Source of the DNA: Mycolicibacterium aurum
Lineage (GTDB): Bacteria > Actinomycetota > Actinomycetes > Mycobacteriales > Mycobacteriaceae
NCBI RefSeq assembly: GCF_900637195.1
Contig: NZ_LR134356.1
Location: 496,001 to 560,000 of the forward strand
Direction: 5' to 3'
DNA: 64,000 bases
Of the stretch, positions 19,141 through 27,867 are shown piece after piece; within the stretch, counting starts at the first letter, position 1, and each line of letters opens with the position of its first letter. The notes under the pieces are model-generated. The model did not search any database, had not been told where the DNA came from, and saw nothing but the letters and a program-made list of their open reading frames with translations. Made by a program: the position numbers and the translations under genes.

Positions 19141-20043
19141 GTGCGGGTAATCGCGATTCTGGCGGCGATCGTCCTCGCCGCCACGTCATGCTCCGGAGAT
19201 TCGGCCGACCACGACGACGTGTTCTCCGCGCCCACCGTGTCGATCGGCGAGTCGCAGCCCATCTCGGGCTGGAACATGTCGGTGGCCAACCTCCGCTTCG
19301 ACGGCGACTACGTCCTCGTGGACGTGGACGCCTCGCCGACACAGGAGGGGCAGCCGCACGCGAAAGCCGAGGACGTCCGGTTCGGCCTGTACGGGGCGCT
19401 GGCGCACCCGATCGAAGCGAACGCCGTCGGCGGCTGCGGCGACGTCACAAGCCTCGACATCCAACCGGCGTCGGCGCCGACGCCGGACCGGCTCAGCGGG
19501 ACCGTGTGTCTGGGCCCGCTGCGGGACCAGTCTCAGGTGCGCGGCGTGTACGTCTACTCGCCGAAAGACCGCATGCCCGGCACGACGGTCGCGTATCCGG
19601 CGGCATTCCCCGTCGGGCTGATGCCCACCAGCGACGTCGACACCGGCCTGACCCTGCAGTCGAGCAGCATCGATGCCTTCCGCGCCGACGGCAGCAAGCT
19701 CGACCCGACCGCGCTCGGCGATCCCGCCGCGTTCAGCGGTAACGGTTACATGTTGCTGGGCCTCAACATCGACGGCGTGGCACAGCGATACCGCGAGGAC
19801 TCGGCTCGCCGGGGCGGACCGTTGATGGTGATCGCGGCGCCCACCGTGGCCGGCAAGGGCCTGAGTCACGCGTGTGCGGTCTACGGTGCGTCGCTGCTGG
19901 TGCTGCCCGACGCGACCCGCAACGGCGTGCAGGTCCGCGCCTCGCTGTGTACCCAGGGCGAGATCAACGAGGCCCTGCTGTACGCAACGGTGTCGGTGGT
20001 GGGCACGCATGCGGCGTTGTGGACCGAAGACGTCTCACAGTGA
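19141..20043 (+). CDS. Exported lipoprotein-like protein, Rv0381-like
   Basis: 300 residues starting at GTG 19141. The N-terminus has a short signal sequence ending in LAATSCSGDS, so Cys17 could be lipid-modified, although the residue pattern is a weak lipobox. The remainder is soluble beta-rich sequence with two Cys pairs (GGCGDV and VCLG; ACAVYG and SLCTQG). Size and position upstream of trmH match Rv0381c, of unknown function. The stop overlaps the start of the methyltransferase gene. Confidence 0.65.
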   Translation: MRVIAILAAIVLAATSCSGDSADHDDVFSAPTVSIGESQPISGWNMSVANLRFDGDYVLVDVDASPTQEGQPHAKAEDVRFGLYGALAHPIEANAVGGCGDVTSLDIQPASAPTPDRLSGTVCLGPLRDQSQVRGVYVYSPKDRMPGTTVAYPAAFPVGLMPTSDVDTGLTLQSSSIDAFRADGSKLDPTALGDPAAFSGNGYMLLGLNIDGVAQRYREDSARRGGPLMVIAAPTVAGKGLSHACAVYGASLLVLPDATRNGVQVRASLCTQGEINEALLYATVSVVGTHAALWTEDVSQ

Positions 20044-20681
20044 CAGCGCCCGGCCCGACCGAATGGGGAGAGGGCCCCGGGGTGCGGCCCTGGCAGGGCG
20101 AGCTCCCCGACGACGAACGCTATGACGCCGCGCTGCTGCGCGACGGCGATACCCGCAATGTCGTTGACGCTTACCGCTATTGGACACGGGAAGCGATCAT
20201 CGCCGACATCGACGCGCGACGGCACCCGCTGCACATCGCGATCGAGAACTTCGGCAACGACGCCAATATCGGCGCGGTCGTGCGGACCGCGAACGCGTTC
20301 GCCGTGGACACCGTGCACATCGTCGGACGGCGCAGGTGGAACCGCCGCGGCGCCATGGTGACCGACCGCTATCAACGGCTGCGCCACCACGCCACCACCG
20401 CCGAACTGCTCGAGTTCGCTTCCGAGGCAGGGCTTGTCGCCGTCGCCGTCGACAACATCCCCGGCGCGGCGCGCATCGAGGACGTCACCCTGCCCAGAGA
20501 CACTCTGCTCATCTTCGGCGCGGAGGGCCCGGGAATCACCGATGACGCGAAAGCCGGTGCGCGCCTAACAGTGTCGATCGCCCAGTTCGGCTCCACGCGG
20601 AGCATCAACGCGGCCGTCGCGGCCGGCATCGCCATGCACACCTGGGTCCGGCAGCACGCCGACCTCGGTCGCGCCTGGTGA
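20040..20681 (+). CDS. TrmH/SpoU-family RNA 2'-O-methyltransferase, Rv0380-like
   Basis: 213 residues. The three SPOUT motifs are present: NIGAVVRTANAF with the catalytic Asn and Arg, LLIFGAEGPGI, and SIAQFGSTRSINAAVAAGIA, which forms the knotted SAM site. It should methylate a ribose in tRNA or rRNA, but the target cannot be told from sequence. GTG 20040 overlaps the upstream stop (GTGA). The last 117 nt overlap the 3' end of the convergent MFS gene. Confidence 0.9.
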   Translation: MTAPGPTEWGEGPGVRPWQGELPDDERYDAALLRDGDTRNVVDAYRYWTREAIIADIDARRHPLHIAIENFGNDANIGAVVRTANAFAVDTVHIVGRRRWNRRGAMVTDRYQRLRHHATTAELLEFASEAGLVAVAVDNIPGAARIEDVTLPRDTLLIFGAEGPGITDDAKAGARLTVSIAQFGSTRSINAAVAAGIAMHTWVRQHADLGRAW

Positions 20682-22187
20682 GCCGGTACCGCTGTCCTGT
20701 GGCCGCAGCAGCCACCACACCGCTGCGGCGGCGGTGAGCAACAGCACGGCGCCGACACCGGATGCCACCGAAAGCCCATGGGTGAACGACGTCTTCGCCG
20801 CATCCAGCAGCGCAGTCTGCTGATCCAACGGCAGGCTCTGCGCGGCCTGGATCGCACTCGGCAGCGAGTCGCGGGCCTGCGCTGCCACATCACCTGGAAC
20901 GCCCTGCGCGACAACGACACTGCGGTACACCGCGGTGATGATCGACCCGAGCGTCGCGATGCCGAGCGCCATGCCGAGCTCGTAGGCGGTCTCGGACACC
21001 GCGGCGGCGGCCCCCGCCCGCTCCTTGGGGACGCTGGCCAGGATCACGTCGGACGCGACGGTGAACGCCAGCCCCAGGCCGACGCCAACCACGAACAGCG
21101 AGATGCCCAGCGGCAGATACGGGGTCATCGGGGTGAACACGATCAGCGATGTCATCAACGCCCCCATCGCGACCCCGACGAGCGCCAACCCGGTGGTGAG
21201 TGCCGCGCGGTGCGAGACGTAGCGCACGGCCACCCCGGCGAGCACACCGAACACGGTCGCGGTCACCGCCGCGGGCAGCTCGGCCAGCCCGGCCTTCAGG
21301 GGTCCGTAGCCGTGCACCAGCTGGAAGTACTGCGACAGGAAGAACACCAGCCCGGACAGGCCGAGCACCGACAGCAGGTTGGCCGCGACGACGCCGGAGA
21401 ACCGCGGGTTCCTGAACAGCCGGACGTCGATCAGCGGCTGGGGCAGGCGCAGCTGCCGGCGGACGAACAACGTCAGTGACCCCACCCCGATCGCGGCCGC
21501 GACGACGACATCGCCGCCGAGTCCGTGGACCAAACCGGTGAAACCCTCCTTGATCGCGTAGACGACGCCCAGCATGCCCAACATCGACAGCCCCACGCTG
21601 GGCAGATCCCACGGCCCAGGGTCGGGGTTGCGGTGTTCGGGCAGCAGCAGCAAGCCGCCGACGACGAGGATCACCATCACCGGGATGTTGATCAGAAACA
21701 CCGAGCCCCACCAGAAGTGCTCCAGCAGAACGCCGCCGACCACGGGGCCCAGCGCGGCGCCGGCGGAGAAGGCCGAGGCCCAGATGCCGACGGCGATACT
21801 GCGCTCGCGCTGATCGGGGAACAGCCCGCGGATCAGCGCCAGGGTGGCCGGGGCCAGCGTCGCGCCCGCCATCCCGAGCAGGGCGCGGGTTCCGATCAGC
21901 ATCTGTGGGCTCGACGCGTACGCGGTGATCGCCGAGATCATCGCGAAAGCCGTTGCGCCGTAGAGCAGAAGCTTCTTGTGACCGATACGGTCACCCAGGC
22001 TGCCCATGCTGATCAGCAGTGCCGCGAGCACGAACGAGTAGATGTCGCCGATCCACAGCAGCTGGGTTCCGGTCGCGCCGAGGTCGGCACTGATGAACGG
22101 GGTCGCCAGCGCAAGCACTGTGCCGTCGATGCCGATGAGCAGCACAGCCAATGTGCACACGCCGAGTGCGAGCCAGCGGCGGGTCAT
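20565..22187 (-). CDS. DHA2-family MFS drug efflux transporter
   Basis: 540 residues with about 14 membrane helices, typical of the EmrB/QacA (DHA2) drug:proton antiporters. The start (MTRRWLALGVCTLAVLLIGI, then DGTVLALATPFI) carries the family's D-x-T/S-V-x-x-A-L-P-like motif C-region. ATG 22187 overlaps the tetR stop (ATGA). A hydrophilic C-terminal tail of about 39 residues is encoded antisense to the end of trmH. Control is probably by the adjacent TetR through the palindrome at 22745-22764. Confidence 0.88.
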   Translation of the reverse strand: MTRRWLALGVCTLAVLLIGIDGTVLALATPFISADLGATGTQLLWIGDIYSFVLAALLISMGSLGDRIGHKKLLLYGATAFAMISAITAYASSPQMLIGTRALLGMAGATLAPATLALIRGLFPDQRERSIAVGIWASAFSAGAALGPVVGGVLLEHFWWGSVFLINIPVMVILVVGGLLLLPEHRNPDPGPWDLPSVGLSMLGMLGVVYAIKEGFTGLVHGLGGDVVVAAAIGVGSLTLFVRRQLRLPQPLIDVRLFRNPRFSGVVAANLLSVLGLSGLVFFLSQYFQLVHGYGPLKAGLAELPAAVTATVFGVLAGVAVRYVSHRAALTTGLALVGVAMGALMTSLIVFTPMTPYLPLGISLFVVGVGLGLAFTVASDVILASVPKERAGAAAAVSETAYELGMALGIATLGSIITAVYRSVVVAQGVPGDVAAQARDSLPSAIQAAQSLPLDQQTALLDAAKTSFTHGLSVASGVGAVLLLTAAAAVWWLLRPQDSGTGSPGATEVGVLPDPGVHGDAGRDGRVDAPRGAELGDRHC

Positions 22188-22726
22188 GAGGTTTTCACTC
22201 CGTTGAGTAGTAGGTCGATGATGAGTCGGTCGAAGTCGCGGGCGGCGGCGCGCCCGGCGCGGATGGACCACGCGGTGCCGCCGATGAGGGCGTAGAAGGC
22301 TTCGGTCAGCCAGGCTGCTGTCAGGTCGGGCCGGAATTCGCCGTCGCGCTGGCCGCGCAGGAACAGTTCGGTGATCGCGGTGTCCACCTCGTCCCAGATC
22401 TCGAGCGTGGTGTCCAGGTCGAGTTCCTGGCTCTGGCTGTACAGCAGCGCCAGGTACGGCGAGATGGGTTCGCACGCGGTGACGAGGCGACGCAGCGCGT
22501 CGGTCGCCGATCCTTCGGACAGTCGAACGGCTTCGAGGACCTGACGCATCTCCGCGATCGCGAGCTCCTCGAGGGCGGCCATCAACGCGACGCGCCCGGA
22601 GAAATGCCGGTGCAACGTGGCGCGGCTGACCCCGACGGCGGTGGCGATCTCGTCCTGCGTCGCGTTGGGACGGCGCCCGAGGAAGTCGGCTGCCGAGCGC
22701 AGCAGCTGATCACGAGTCGGAGCCAT
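22184..22726 (-). CDS. TetR-family repressor of the MFS pump
   Basis: 180 residues. The N-terminal helix-turn-helix reads TQDEIATAVGVSRATLHRHF, followed by a larger ligand-binding helical domain. The start is ATG 22726; a longer frame to 22768 would run through the operator. The first gene of a tetR-MFS operon, it is divergent from the GH76 gene. A perfect palindrome lies 19 nt before its start, so it likely represses itself, the pump and perhaps the divergent gene. Confidence 0.9.
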   Translation of the reverse strand: MAPTRDQLLRSAADFLGRRPNATQDEIATAVGVSRATLHRHFSGRVALMAALEELAIAEMRQVLEAVRLSEGSATDALRRLVTACEPISPYLALLYSQSQELDLDTTLEIWDEVDTAITELFLRGQRDGEFRPDLTAAWLTEAFYALIGGTAWSIRAGRAAARDFDRLIIDLLLNGVKTS

Positions 22727-22744
22727 GCGACAACTGTAGCTCAT

Positions 22745-22764
22745 ATGAGACAGAAATGTCTCAT
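22745..22764. promoter_or_regulatory. TetR operator, perfect palindrome
   Basis: ATGAGACA-GAAA-TGTCTCAT: two 8-bp arms in perfect inverted symmetry with a 4-bp spacer, a typical TetR-family site. It sits in the 72-nt divergent gap between tetR (start 22726) and the GH76 gene (start 22799), so one bound dimer could control both directions. Confidence 0.85.
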
Positions 22765-22798
22765 GCATTTTCCCCCGGTCGTGAGGCAGGATCTATCC

Positions 22799-23935
22799 AT
22801 GGATCAGATGTGGGCCAACCGCGCGGCCAGCGCCGAAGCCGCCATCGCCCAGCGGCATCTCCGCCGGGTGTGGGGTCTGCCGGGCACGCAGCTCGGGGTC
22901 GTCGCGTGGCCCGCCACCGCGGTGCACCGGCGGTTCACCACCTGGCATTACTGGTGGCAGGCGCATCTGCTGGACAACCTGGTCGACGCGCAGCTGCGTG
23001 ATCCGCAACCCGAGCGGCTGACCTCGATCGCCCGCCAGATCCGCGGGCATCGGCTCCGCAACATCGGGAAGTGGACCAACGACTACTACGACGACATGGC
23101 CTGGCTCGCGCTGTCCCTGGAGCGGGCAGGACGGCTCACCGGAGTCGGGCGGCCGAAGGCACTCGGCAAGCTCGCCGACCAGTTCCTCACGTCGTGGGTG
23201 CCCGAGGATGGCGGTGGCATTCCGTGGCGCAAGCAGGACCAGTTCTTCAACGCCCCCGCCAACGGGCCTGCCGCGATCTTCCTGGCCCGCTATGACGACC
23301 GGTTGCGCCGCGCCCAGCAGATGGCCGACTGGATCGACGAGACATTGCTGGACCCGGAGACCCACCTGATCTTCGACGGCATCAAGGGCGGGTCCCTGGT
23401 GCGTGCGCAGTACACCTACTGCCAGGGCGTGGTGCTGGGTGTGGAGACCGAGCTGGCCGCGCGCACCGACGACACCCGCCACGCCGAGCGGGTGCACCGG
23501 CTGGTGGCCGCGGTCGCCGAGCACATGGCTCCCGACCGGATCATCAGGGGCGCGGGCGGGGGAGACGGCGGACTGTTCAACGGCATCCTCGCGCGGTATC
23601 TGGCCCTGGTGGCGACCTCGCTGCCCGGTGACACCGAGGCCGACGCGACCGCGCGCGAGACGGCCGCGGCACTGGTGCTCACGTCGGCCCGTGCCGCCTG
23701 GGACAATCGGCAGACTGTCGAGAACCTGCCGCTGTTCGCCGCATTCTGGGAGCGGCCGGCGGAGCTCCCTACGGCGTCCACGAAGGACGCGGAGTTCGTC
23801 GAGGGGGCGGTCAACTCCTCGGAGATCCCCGAACGCGACCTCTCGGTACAGCTTTCGGGCTGGATGCTGATGGAGGCGGCCCACACTGTTGCAGGCGCAC
23901 AGGCGGACGACGAACCGGACGTCAGCGCCGAATGA
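22799..23935 (+). CDS. GH76-family (alpha-1,6-mannanase-like) protein, Rv0365-like
   Basis: 378 residues resembling glycoside hydrolase family 76, the (alpha/alpha)6-barrel alpha-1,6-mannanases. The paired catalytic acids appear as YYDDMAW with Asp98 and Asp99. Aromatic-rich TTWHYWWQAHLLDNLVDA and YTYCQGVVLGVE are also typical. There is no signal peptide, so it acts inside the cell if active. M. tuberculosis Rv0365c is the likely orthologue and also lies near the DedA and fba genes. A role in turnover of mannan-containing lipids (LM/LAM) is inference. The start is ATG 22799 with AGGCAGG upstream. Confidence 0.78.
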   Translation: MDQMWANRAASAEAAIAQRHLRRVWGLPGTQLGVVAWPATAVHRRFTTWHYWWQAHLLDNLVDAQLRDPQPERLTSIARQIRGHRLRNIGKWTNDYYDDMAWLALSLERAGRLTGVGRPKALGKLADQFLTSWVPEDGGGIPWRKQDQFFNAPANGPAAIFLARYDDRLRRAQQMADWIDETLLDPETHLIFDGIKGGSLVRAQYTYCQGVVLGVETELAARTDDTRHAERVHRLVAAVAEHMAPDRIIRGAGGGDGGLFNGILARYLALVATSLPGDTEADATARETAAALVLTSARAAWDNRQTVENLPLFAAFWERPAELPTASTKDAEFVEGAVNSSEIPERDLSVQLSGWMLMEAAHTVAGAQADDEPDVSAE

Positions 23936-25788
23936 GCGAGCCGACCACCCAGCGGGGCTTTCCGCTGTTGCCGTCGCGGCTCAACCGAGGCAGCAAGGCC
24001 ACCAAGACCACCGACAACACCGCCGCAGCGCTGCTGCTGACGTTCACCGTCATCGCGATCCTCTGGGCGAATTCGCCCTGGGCGGACAGCTATACGACGC
24101 TGCTGGAGACGCACGTCGGGCTCAGCTTCGGCGACCACCACGTCGAGATGACGGTCAAGCACATCGTCAACGACGCGTTGATGACGTTCTTCTTCTTCAT
24201 CGTCGGGTTGGAGGTCACCCGCGAGTTCACCATCGGCGAGCTGACCGACCGGTCCCGGGCCGCGGTTCCGGTGATCGCGGCGGCCGCGGGCCTCGTCCTA
24301 CCCGCCGTGGTGTTCCTGGCGTTCAATCCCTCCGGCGAGAACGCCGCGGCGTGGGGCGTGGTGATCTCGACGGACACGGCGTTCCTCGTCGGTGCGCTGG
24401 CCATCATCAAGCCGATGTTCCCGGCGCGCGTGCGGCTGTTCCTGCTCACGCTCGCGGTGGTCGACGACGTGGGCGCCTTGATCGCGATCGCGGTGTTCTA
24501 CTCCGACGCCATCCAGGTCGGACCGCTCGTCGCGTCGGTGGTGCTGATCGGGGCACTCGCCCTGGTGCGGTACCTGCCCGCGGCGCGGGGTCCGGCGTAC
24601 GCCGTGTTCGGTGTGGGGCTGTGGATCGCGCTGTACATGGCGGGCATCCACCCCACCCTGGCGGGCGTCGCGGTGGCGATGCTGATCCCGGTGTTCACAC
24701 CGGAACGCCGCCCCGTCGAGCGGGCGGTCGAGCAGATCCGCGCGTTCCGGCAGTCACCGAACTCCCAGTACGCGCGCGCGGCGAGCCGCTCGCTGCGCGA
24801 ATCGATCTCGATCAACGAACGATTGCAGGCAGCGGTCGGGCCGACCGTGTCGTTTGTGATCCTGCCGTTGTTCGCACTCGTCAACGCCGGTGTCCTGCTC
24901 AACGGGGAAAGCCTGACGACCGCGCTGCGCTCGCCCCTGACCTGGGGTGTCGTCGCCGGTCTGGTGATCGGGAAATTCATCGGCATCACCGGAGCCACCT
25001 GGGTGATCCGGCGTCTCGGCATCGGTGAACTCGCCCCCGGTCTGACCCTGCGCCGCATCGCGGGCGGCGCGGCGCTGTCCGGGATCGGCTTCACGATCTC
25101 GCTGTTCATCGTCGACATCGCCATCGACGACCCCAGCCGCCAGGACCAGGCCCGCATCGGCGTGCTGGCCGCGTCGGTGCTCGCGTTCGTCTTCGGCTGG
25201 GCCATCTTCCGGATCACCGACTGGCTGAGTCCGCCGGAGCCGGTCGGGTTGAAACTGCTACGTCCCGTGGACCCGGATCGCGATCACGCCCGCGGCAGGC
25301 GCGACGCGCCGCTGACCCTGGTCGAGTACGGCGACTTCGAGTGCCCGTTCTGCAGCCGGGCCACCGGCGCCATCGACGAGGTCCGCGCCCACTTCGGTGA
25401 CGACCTGCTGTACGTGTGGCGCCACTTCCCGCTGGAACGCGCCCACCCCCGGGCGTTCGACGCCGCGCGGGCCAGCGAGGCCGCGGCACTGCAGGGCAGA
25501 TTCTGGGAGATGGCCCGCGAGCTGTTCGCTCACCAGGACGACCTGGAATGGTCGGACATCTACCGCTACGCCGTGGCGGCCGGGTGCGACATCGAGCAAT
25601 TCGACCAGGACGTCCGGGTGCACTCGAAGAAGGTGTTGCACCGCGTCGAGGACGACGCCGAGGATGCGGAGGCGATGGACCTCAACGCGACTCCCACACT
25701 GTTCGTCAACGGCAAGCGGCACAAGGGCCCGTGGGACGCCGCCAGCCTGATCCGGGCGTTGGAGGAAAGCCGGACCGCGCGGCTCTAG
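23932..25788 (+). CDS. nhaA: NhaA Na+/H+ antiporter fused to a DsbA-like thioredoxin domain
   Basis: 618 residues. The first about 430 form NhaA with 12 helices. STDTAFLVGALAII and VVDDVGALIAIAVFY contain the transport Asp pair at 178-179. The C-terminal about 180 residues form a DsbA-like domain with the redox motif CPFC at 471-474 and the cis-proline loop NATPTLFVNG. The antiporter exchanges sodium for protons. The extra domain suggests a thiol-redox role or redox gating at the membrane surface. ATG 23932 overlaps the GH76 stop. Similar fusions are known in actinobacteria, but their purpose is not, to my knowledge, established. Confidence 0.92.
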   Translation: MSEPTTQRGFPLLPSRLNRGSKATKTTDNTAAALLLTFTVIAILWANSPWADSYTTLLETHVGLSFGDHHVEMTVKHIVNDALMTFFFFIVGLEVTREFTIGELTDRSRAAVPVIAAAAGLVLPAVVFLAFNPSGENAAAWGVVISTDTAFLVGALAIIKPMFPARVRLFLLTLAVVDDVGALIAIAVFYSDAIQVGPLVASVVLIGALALVRYLPAARGPAYAVFGVGLWIALYMAGIHPTLAGVAVAMLIPVFTPERRPVERAVEQIRAFRQSPNSQYARAASRSLRESISINERLQAAVGPTVSFVILPLFALVNAGVLLNGESLTTALRSPLTWGVVAGLVIGKFIGITGATWVIRRLGIGELAPGLTLRRIAGGAALSGIGFTISLFIVDIAIDDPSRQDQARIGVLAASVLAFVFGWAIFRITDWLSPPEPVGLKLLRPVDPDRDHARGRRDAPLTLVEYGDFECPFCSRATGAIDEVRAHFGDDLLYVWRHFPLERAHPRAFDAARASEAAALQGRFWEMARELFAHQDDLEWSDIYRYAVAAGCDIEQFDQDVRVHSKKVLHRVEDDAEDAEAMDLNATPTLFVNGKRHKGPWDAASLIRALEESRTARL

Positions 25789-27209
25789 GCGCCCCGGCTG
25801 CGCACCATTCCGAACACCACCAGCGCGGCGGCAATGCCGGTCAGTGCCAGGCCCCCGATCGTCACCGCCTCCCGGAACTGCACGGTCTGCTGTTGGCTCC
25901 AGTGCGAGGTGGCGATAGCGCCGGTGAATACGGCGGCCAGGATGGTGCCGCCGACCGCGATACCGACGCCGGAGGCGATCTCGGTGGCGGTGTCGGTGAG
26001 TGCAGCGCCGATCGTGGTCCGGTTCTCCGGCAGGCCGCGAAGCACGGTGAGCGCGGCGACCACGCCGACCACGCGCATCCCGGCGGCGACCAGCACGAGG
26101 GCGAGTGCCACCCACGGGTATCCGATGCGGCCCAGCGAGCCGTAGACGGCAAGCCCGGCCACCACGGCCGATGCGCTGAGCCACGCGGCTCGCCCCGGTC
26201 CGACCCAGTCGACGAACGGCCCGACGAACACGCTGCCGGCGACCAACACCACCACCTGCGGGAGCATCCCGATCGCGGCCAGGGCGGGTGACCATCCCCA
26301 GTCCAGCTGAAGCTGCAACGTCACCAGGTAGCCGAGGCCGGCGATCGCCATGCCGGCGGCGGCCTTGAACGCCAGCCCGCTCGACACCAGGGGCCGGGAC
26401 ACCAGGTCGAGGGAGATCAGCGGGTGGCGCGCCGACCGCTGCCGCAGGATGAACAGGGCGAACGACGCGACCGCCGCCGAGGTCGTCGTCCACGCAGCCC
26501 AGGACGCGGCTCCTTCGGTGACGAACAACGTCGGCGCGACGAGCGTGAGCACGATCGCCGCCGTCCCCAGCACGGCGCCGGCGAGGTCGAGAGGATCGCG
26601 GTGCAGATCCTCGGCACGGTCGGCGGCGATGCCGGTTCGCACGCCGATGATCGCGAGTACGGCGATCGGCACGTTCACCACGAGCAGGATCTGCCACGGC
26701 GCGATCGCGACCACCAAGCCGCCCACGGGCGGGCCGATCGCCAGCCCGATCAGGCCCACCGTCGAGATCACGGTGATGGCCCGGACGCGCAGACCGTCGT
26801 CGGTGAACAGCCGGAAGGCCAGCGCCATCGAGCCCGGCGTCGTCATCGCGGCCGCGATGCCCATCGCCACCCGGACGGCGATCAACTGCTCGGCGGTGAC
26901 CACGAACGCGGTTGCCAGGCTGGCGAGGGCAAGCAGGGTCAGCCCGACGAGCATCACGCGTCGTCGGCCGACGTGGTCGGCGACGGCGCCGAAGGCCAGC
27001 ATCAGGCCGCCGAAGACGACGGCATAGGAGCCGGTCACCCACTGCAGCGCCGTCGTCGAGGCGTGCAGGTCCCGGCCGATGGTGGGCAACGCCACGGAGA
27101 GGATCGAGTTGTCCAGCATCTCGAACAGGAAGACCGCGGACAGCCCCGCGAGTGCGGGCCAGGCCTCCCGCAGGGAGCGGGGAGAGACAATGCTCGGTAA
27201 CGAGGTCAC
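25785..27209 (-). CDS. DHA2-family MFS transporter
   Basis: 474 residues with about 14 membrane helices. The first helix region reads LAGLSAVFLFEMLDNSILSV, followed by ALPTIGRDLHAS, which is the DHA2 motif around the first helices. ALQWVTGSYAVVFGGLMLAFG and the DxxGRRR loop (DHVGRRRVMLVG) also fit. It is likely a proton-driven multidrug exporter. The GTG start at 27209 lies directly against a large palindromic operator, and the divergent gene at 27259 is a TetR regulator, so its expression is probably ligand-inducible. It converges with nhaA with a 4-nt overlap. Confidence 0.88.
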   Translation of the reverse strand: MTSLPSIVSPRSLREAWPALAGLSAVFLFEMLDNSILSVALPTIGRDLHASTTALQWVTGSYAVVFGGLMLAFGAVADHVGRRRVMLVGLTLLALASLATAFVVTAEQLIAVRVAMGIAAAMTTPGSMALAFRLFTDDGLRVRAITVISTVGLIGLAIGPPVGGLVVAIAPWQILLVVNVPIAVLAIIGVRTGIAADRAEDLHRDPLDLAGAVLGTAAIVLTLVAPTLFVTEGAASWAAWTTTSAAVASFALFILRQRSARHPLISLDLVSRPLVSSGLAFKAAAGMAIAGLGYLVTLQLQLDWGWSPALAAIGMLPQVVVLVAGSVFVGPFVDWVGPGRAAWLSASAVVAGLAVYGSLGRIGYPWVALALVLVAAGMRVVGVVAALTVLRGLPENRTTIGAALTDTATEIASGVGIAVGGTILAAVFTGAIATSHWSQQQTVQFREAVTIGGLALTGIAAALVVFGMVRSRGA

Positions 27210-27240
27210 CTCACTAAGTTAAGTGACTAAACTTAGTGAG
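27210..27240. promoter_or_regulatory. Long TetR operator between the MFS and tetR genes
   Basis: CTCACTAAGTT (27210-27220) and AACTTAGTGAG (27230-27240) are perfect 11-bp inverted arms. The 9-nt spacer is itself partly symmetric around AGT-G-ACT. The palindrome fills most of the 49-nt divergent gap and covers both start regions. A third half-like element AAAGTGAG follows at about 27246-27253. Confidence 0.88.
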
Positions 27241-27258
27241 TCAACAAAGTGAGGGTGA

Positions 27259-27867
27259 ATGCCGAGAACATCGGAGCGGGGCGGTCCACTGACGCGCCGG
27301 AAAATCTCCGACGTCGCGACCACGTTGTTCCTGGACCGCGGGTTCGACGCGGTCACCGTCGCCGACGTCGCGCGCGAGGCGGGGGTCTCCAGCGTGACCG
27401 TGTTCAAGCACTTCCCGCGCAAAGAAGACCTGCTCTTCGACCGGGAAGAGGACGCCGTCGAGATCCTGCGGTCCGCGGTCCGAGACCGGGCGTCCGGTGC
27501 GGGCGTGTTGGCGTCGCTGCGCGAGGTCGCGTTCCGTCTCGTCGATGACCGGCACGCGCTGTCCGGCGTGAAGGCGGGGTCGATTCCGTTCTTCCGGACC
27601 GTCGCCGCGTCACCCGCGCTGATCGCCCGGGCGAGGGAGATCGCATCGGAACTCGAACGAGCTCTGGCGGACCTCCTCGAGGGAGACCCGAAATTCGGTG
27701 GTGACGCGGCGCTGTTCGCCGCGCTGTTCATCGCCGGCTACGCGACGGTGCTGACAGGCACAGCCCGCCGGGTCATCGCCGCGGGCTCACCGGATGGTGT
27801 GGTGGACGATCACCGGGAGCGCCTGGAGCGGCTGTTCGACGCGCTGCGCAGCGGCGTCGCGGACTAA
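27259..27867 (+). CDS. TetR-family regulator of the divergent MFS pump
   Basis: 202 residues. The N-terminal DNA-binding part reads ISDVATTLFLDRGFDAVTVA, then DVAREAGVSSVTVFKHFPRK, a canonical TetR helix-turn-helix. The C-terminal helices form the ligand pocket. It is divergent from the MFS gene and separated from it only by a 31-bp palindrome, so self-repression and pump repression are expected. The stop overlaps the convergent dedA stop by 4 nt. Confidence 0.92.
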   Translation: MPRTSERGGPLTRRKISDVATTLFLDRGFDAVTVADVAREAGVSSVTVFKHFPRKEDLLFDREEDAVEILRSAVRDRASGAGVLASLREVAFRLVDDRHALSGVKAGSIPFFRTVAASPALIARAREIASELERALADLLEGDPKFGGDAALFAALFIAGYATVLTGTARRVIAAGSPDGVVDDHRERLERLFDALRSGVAD

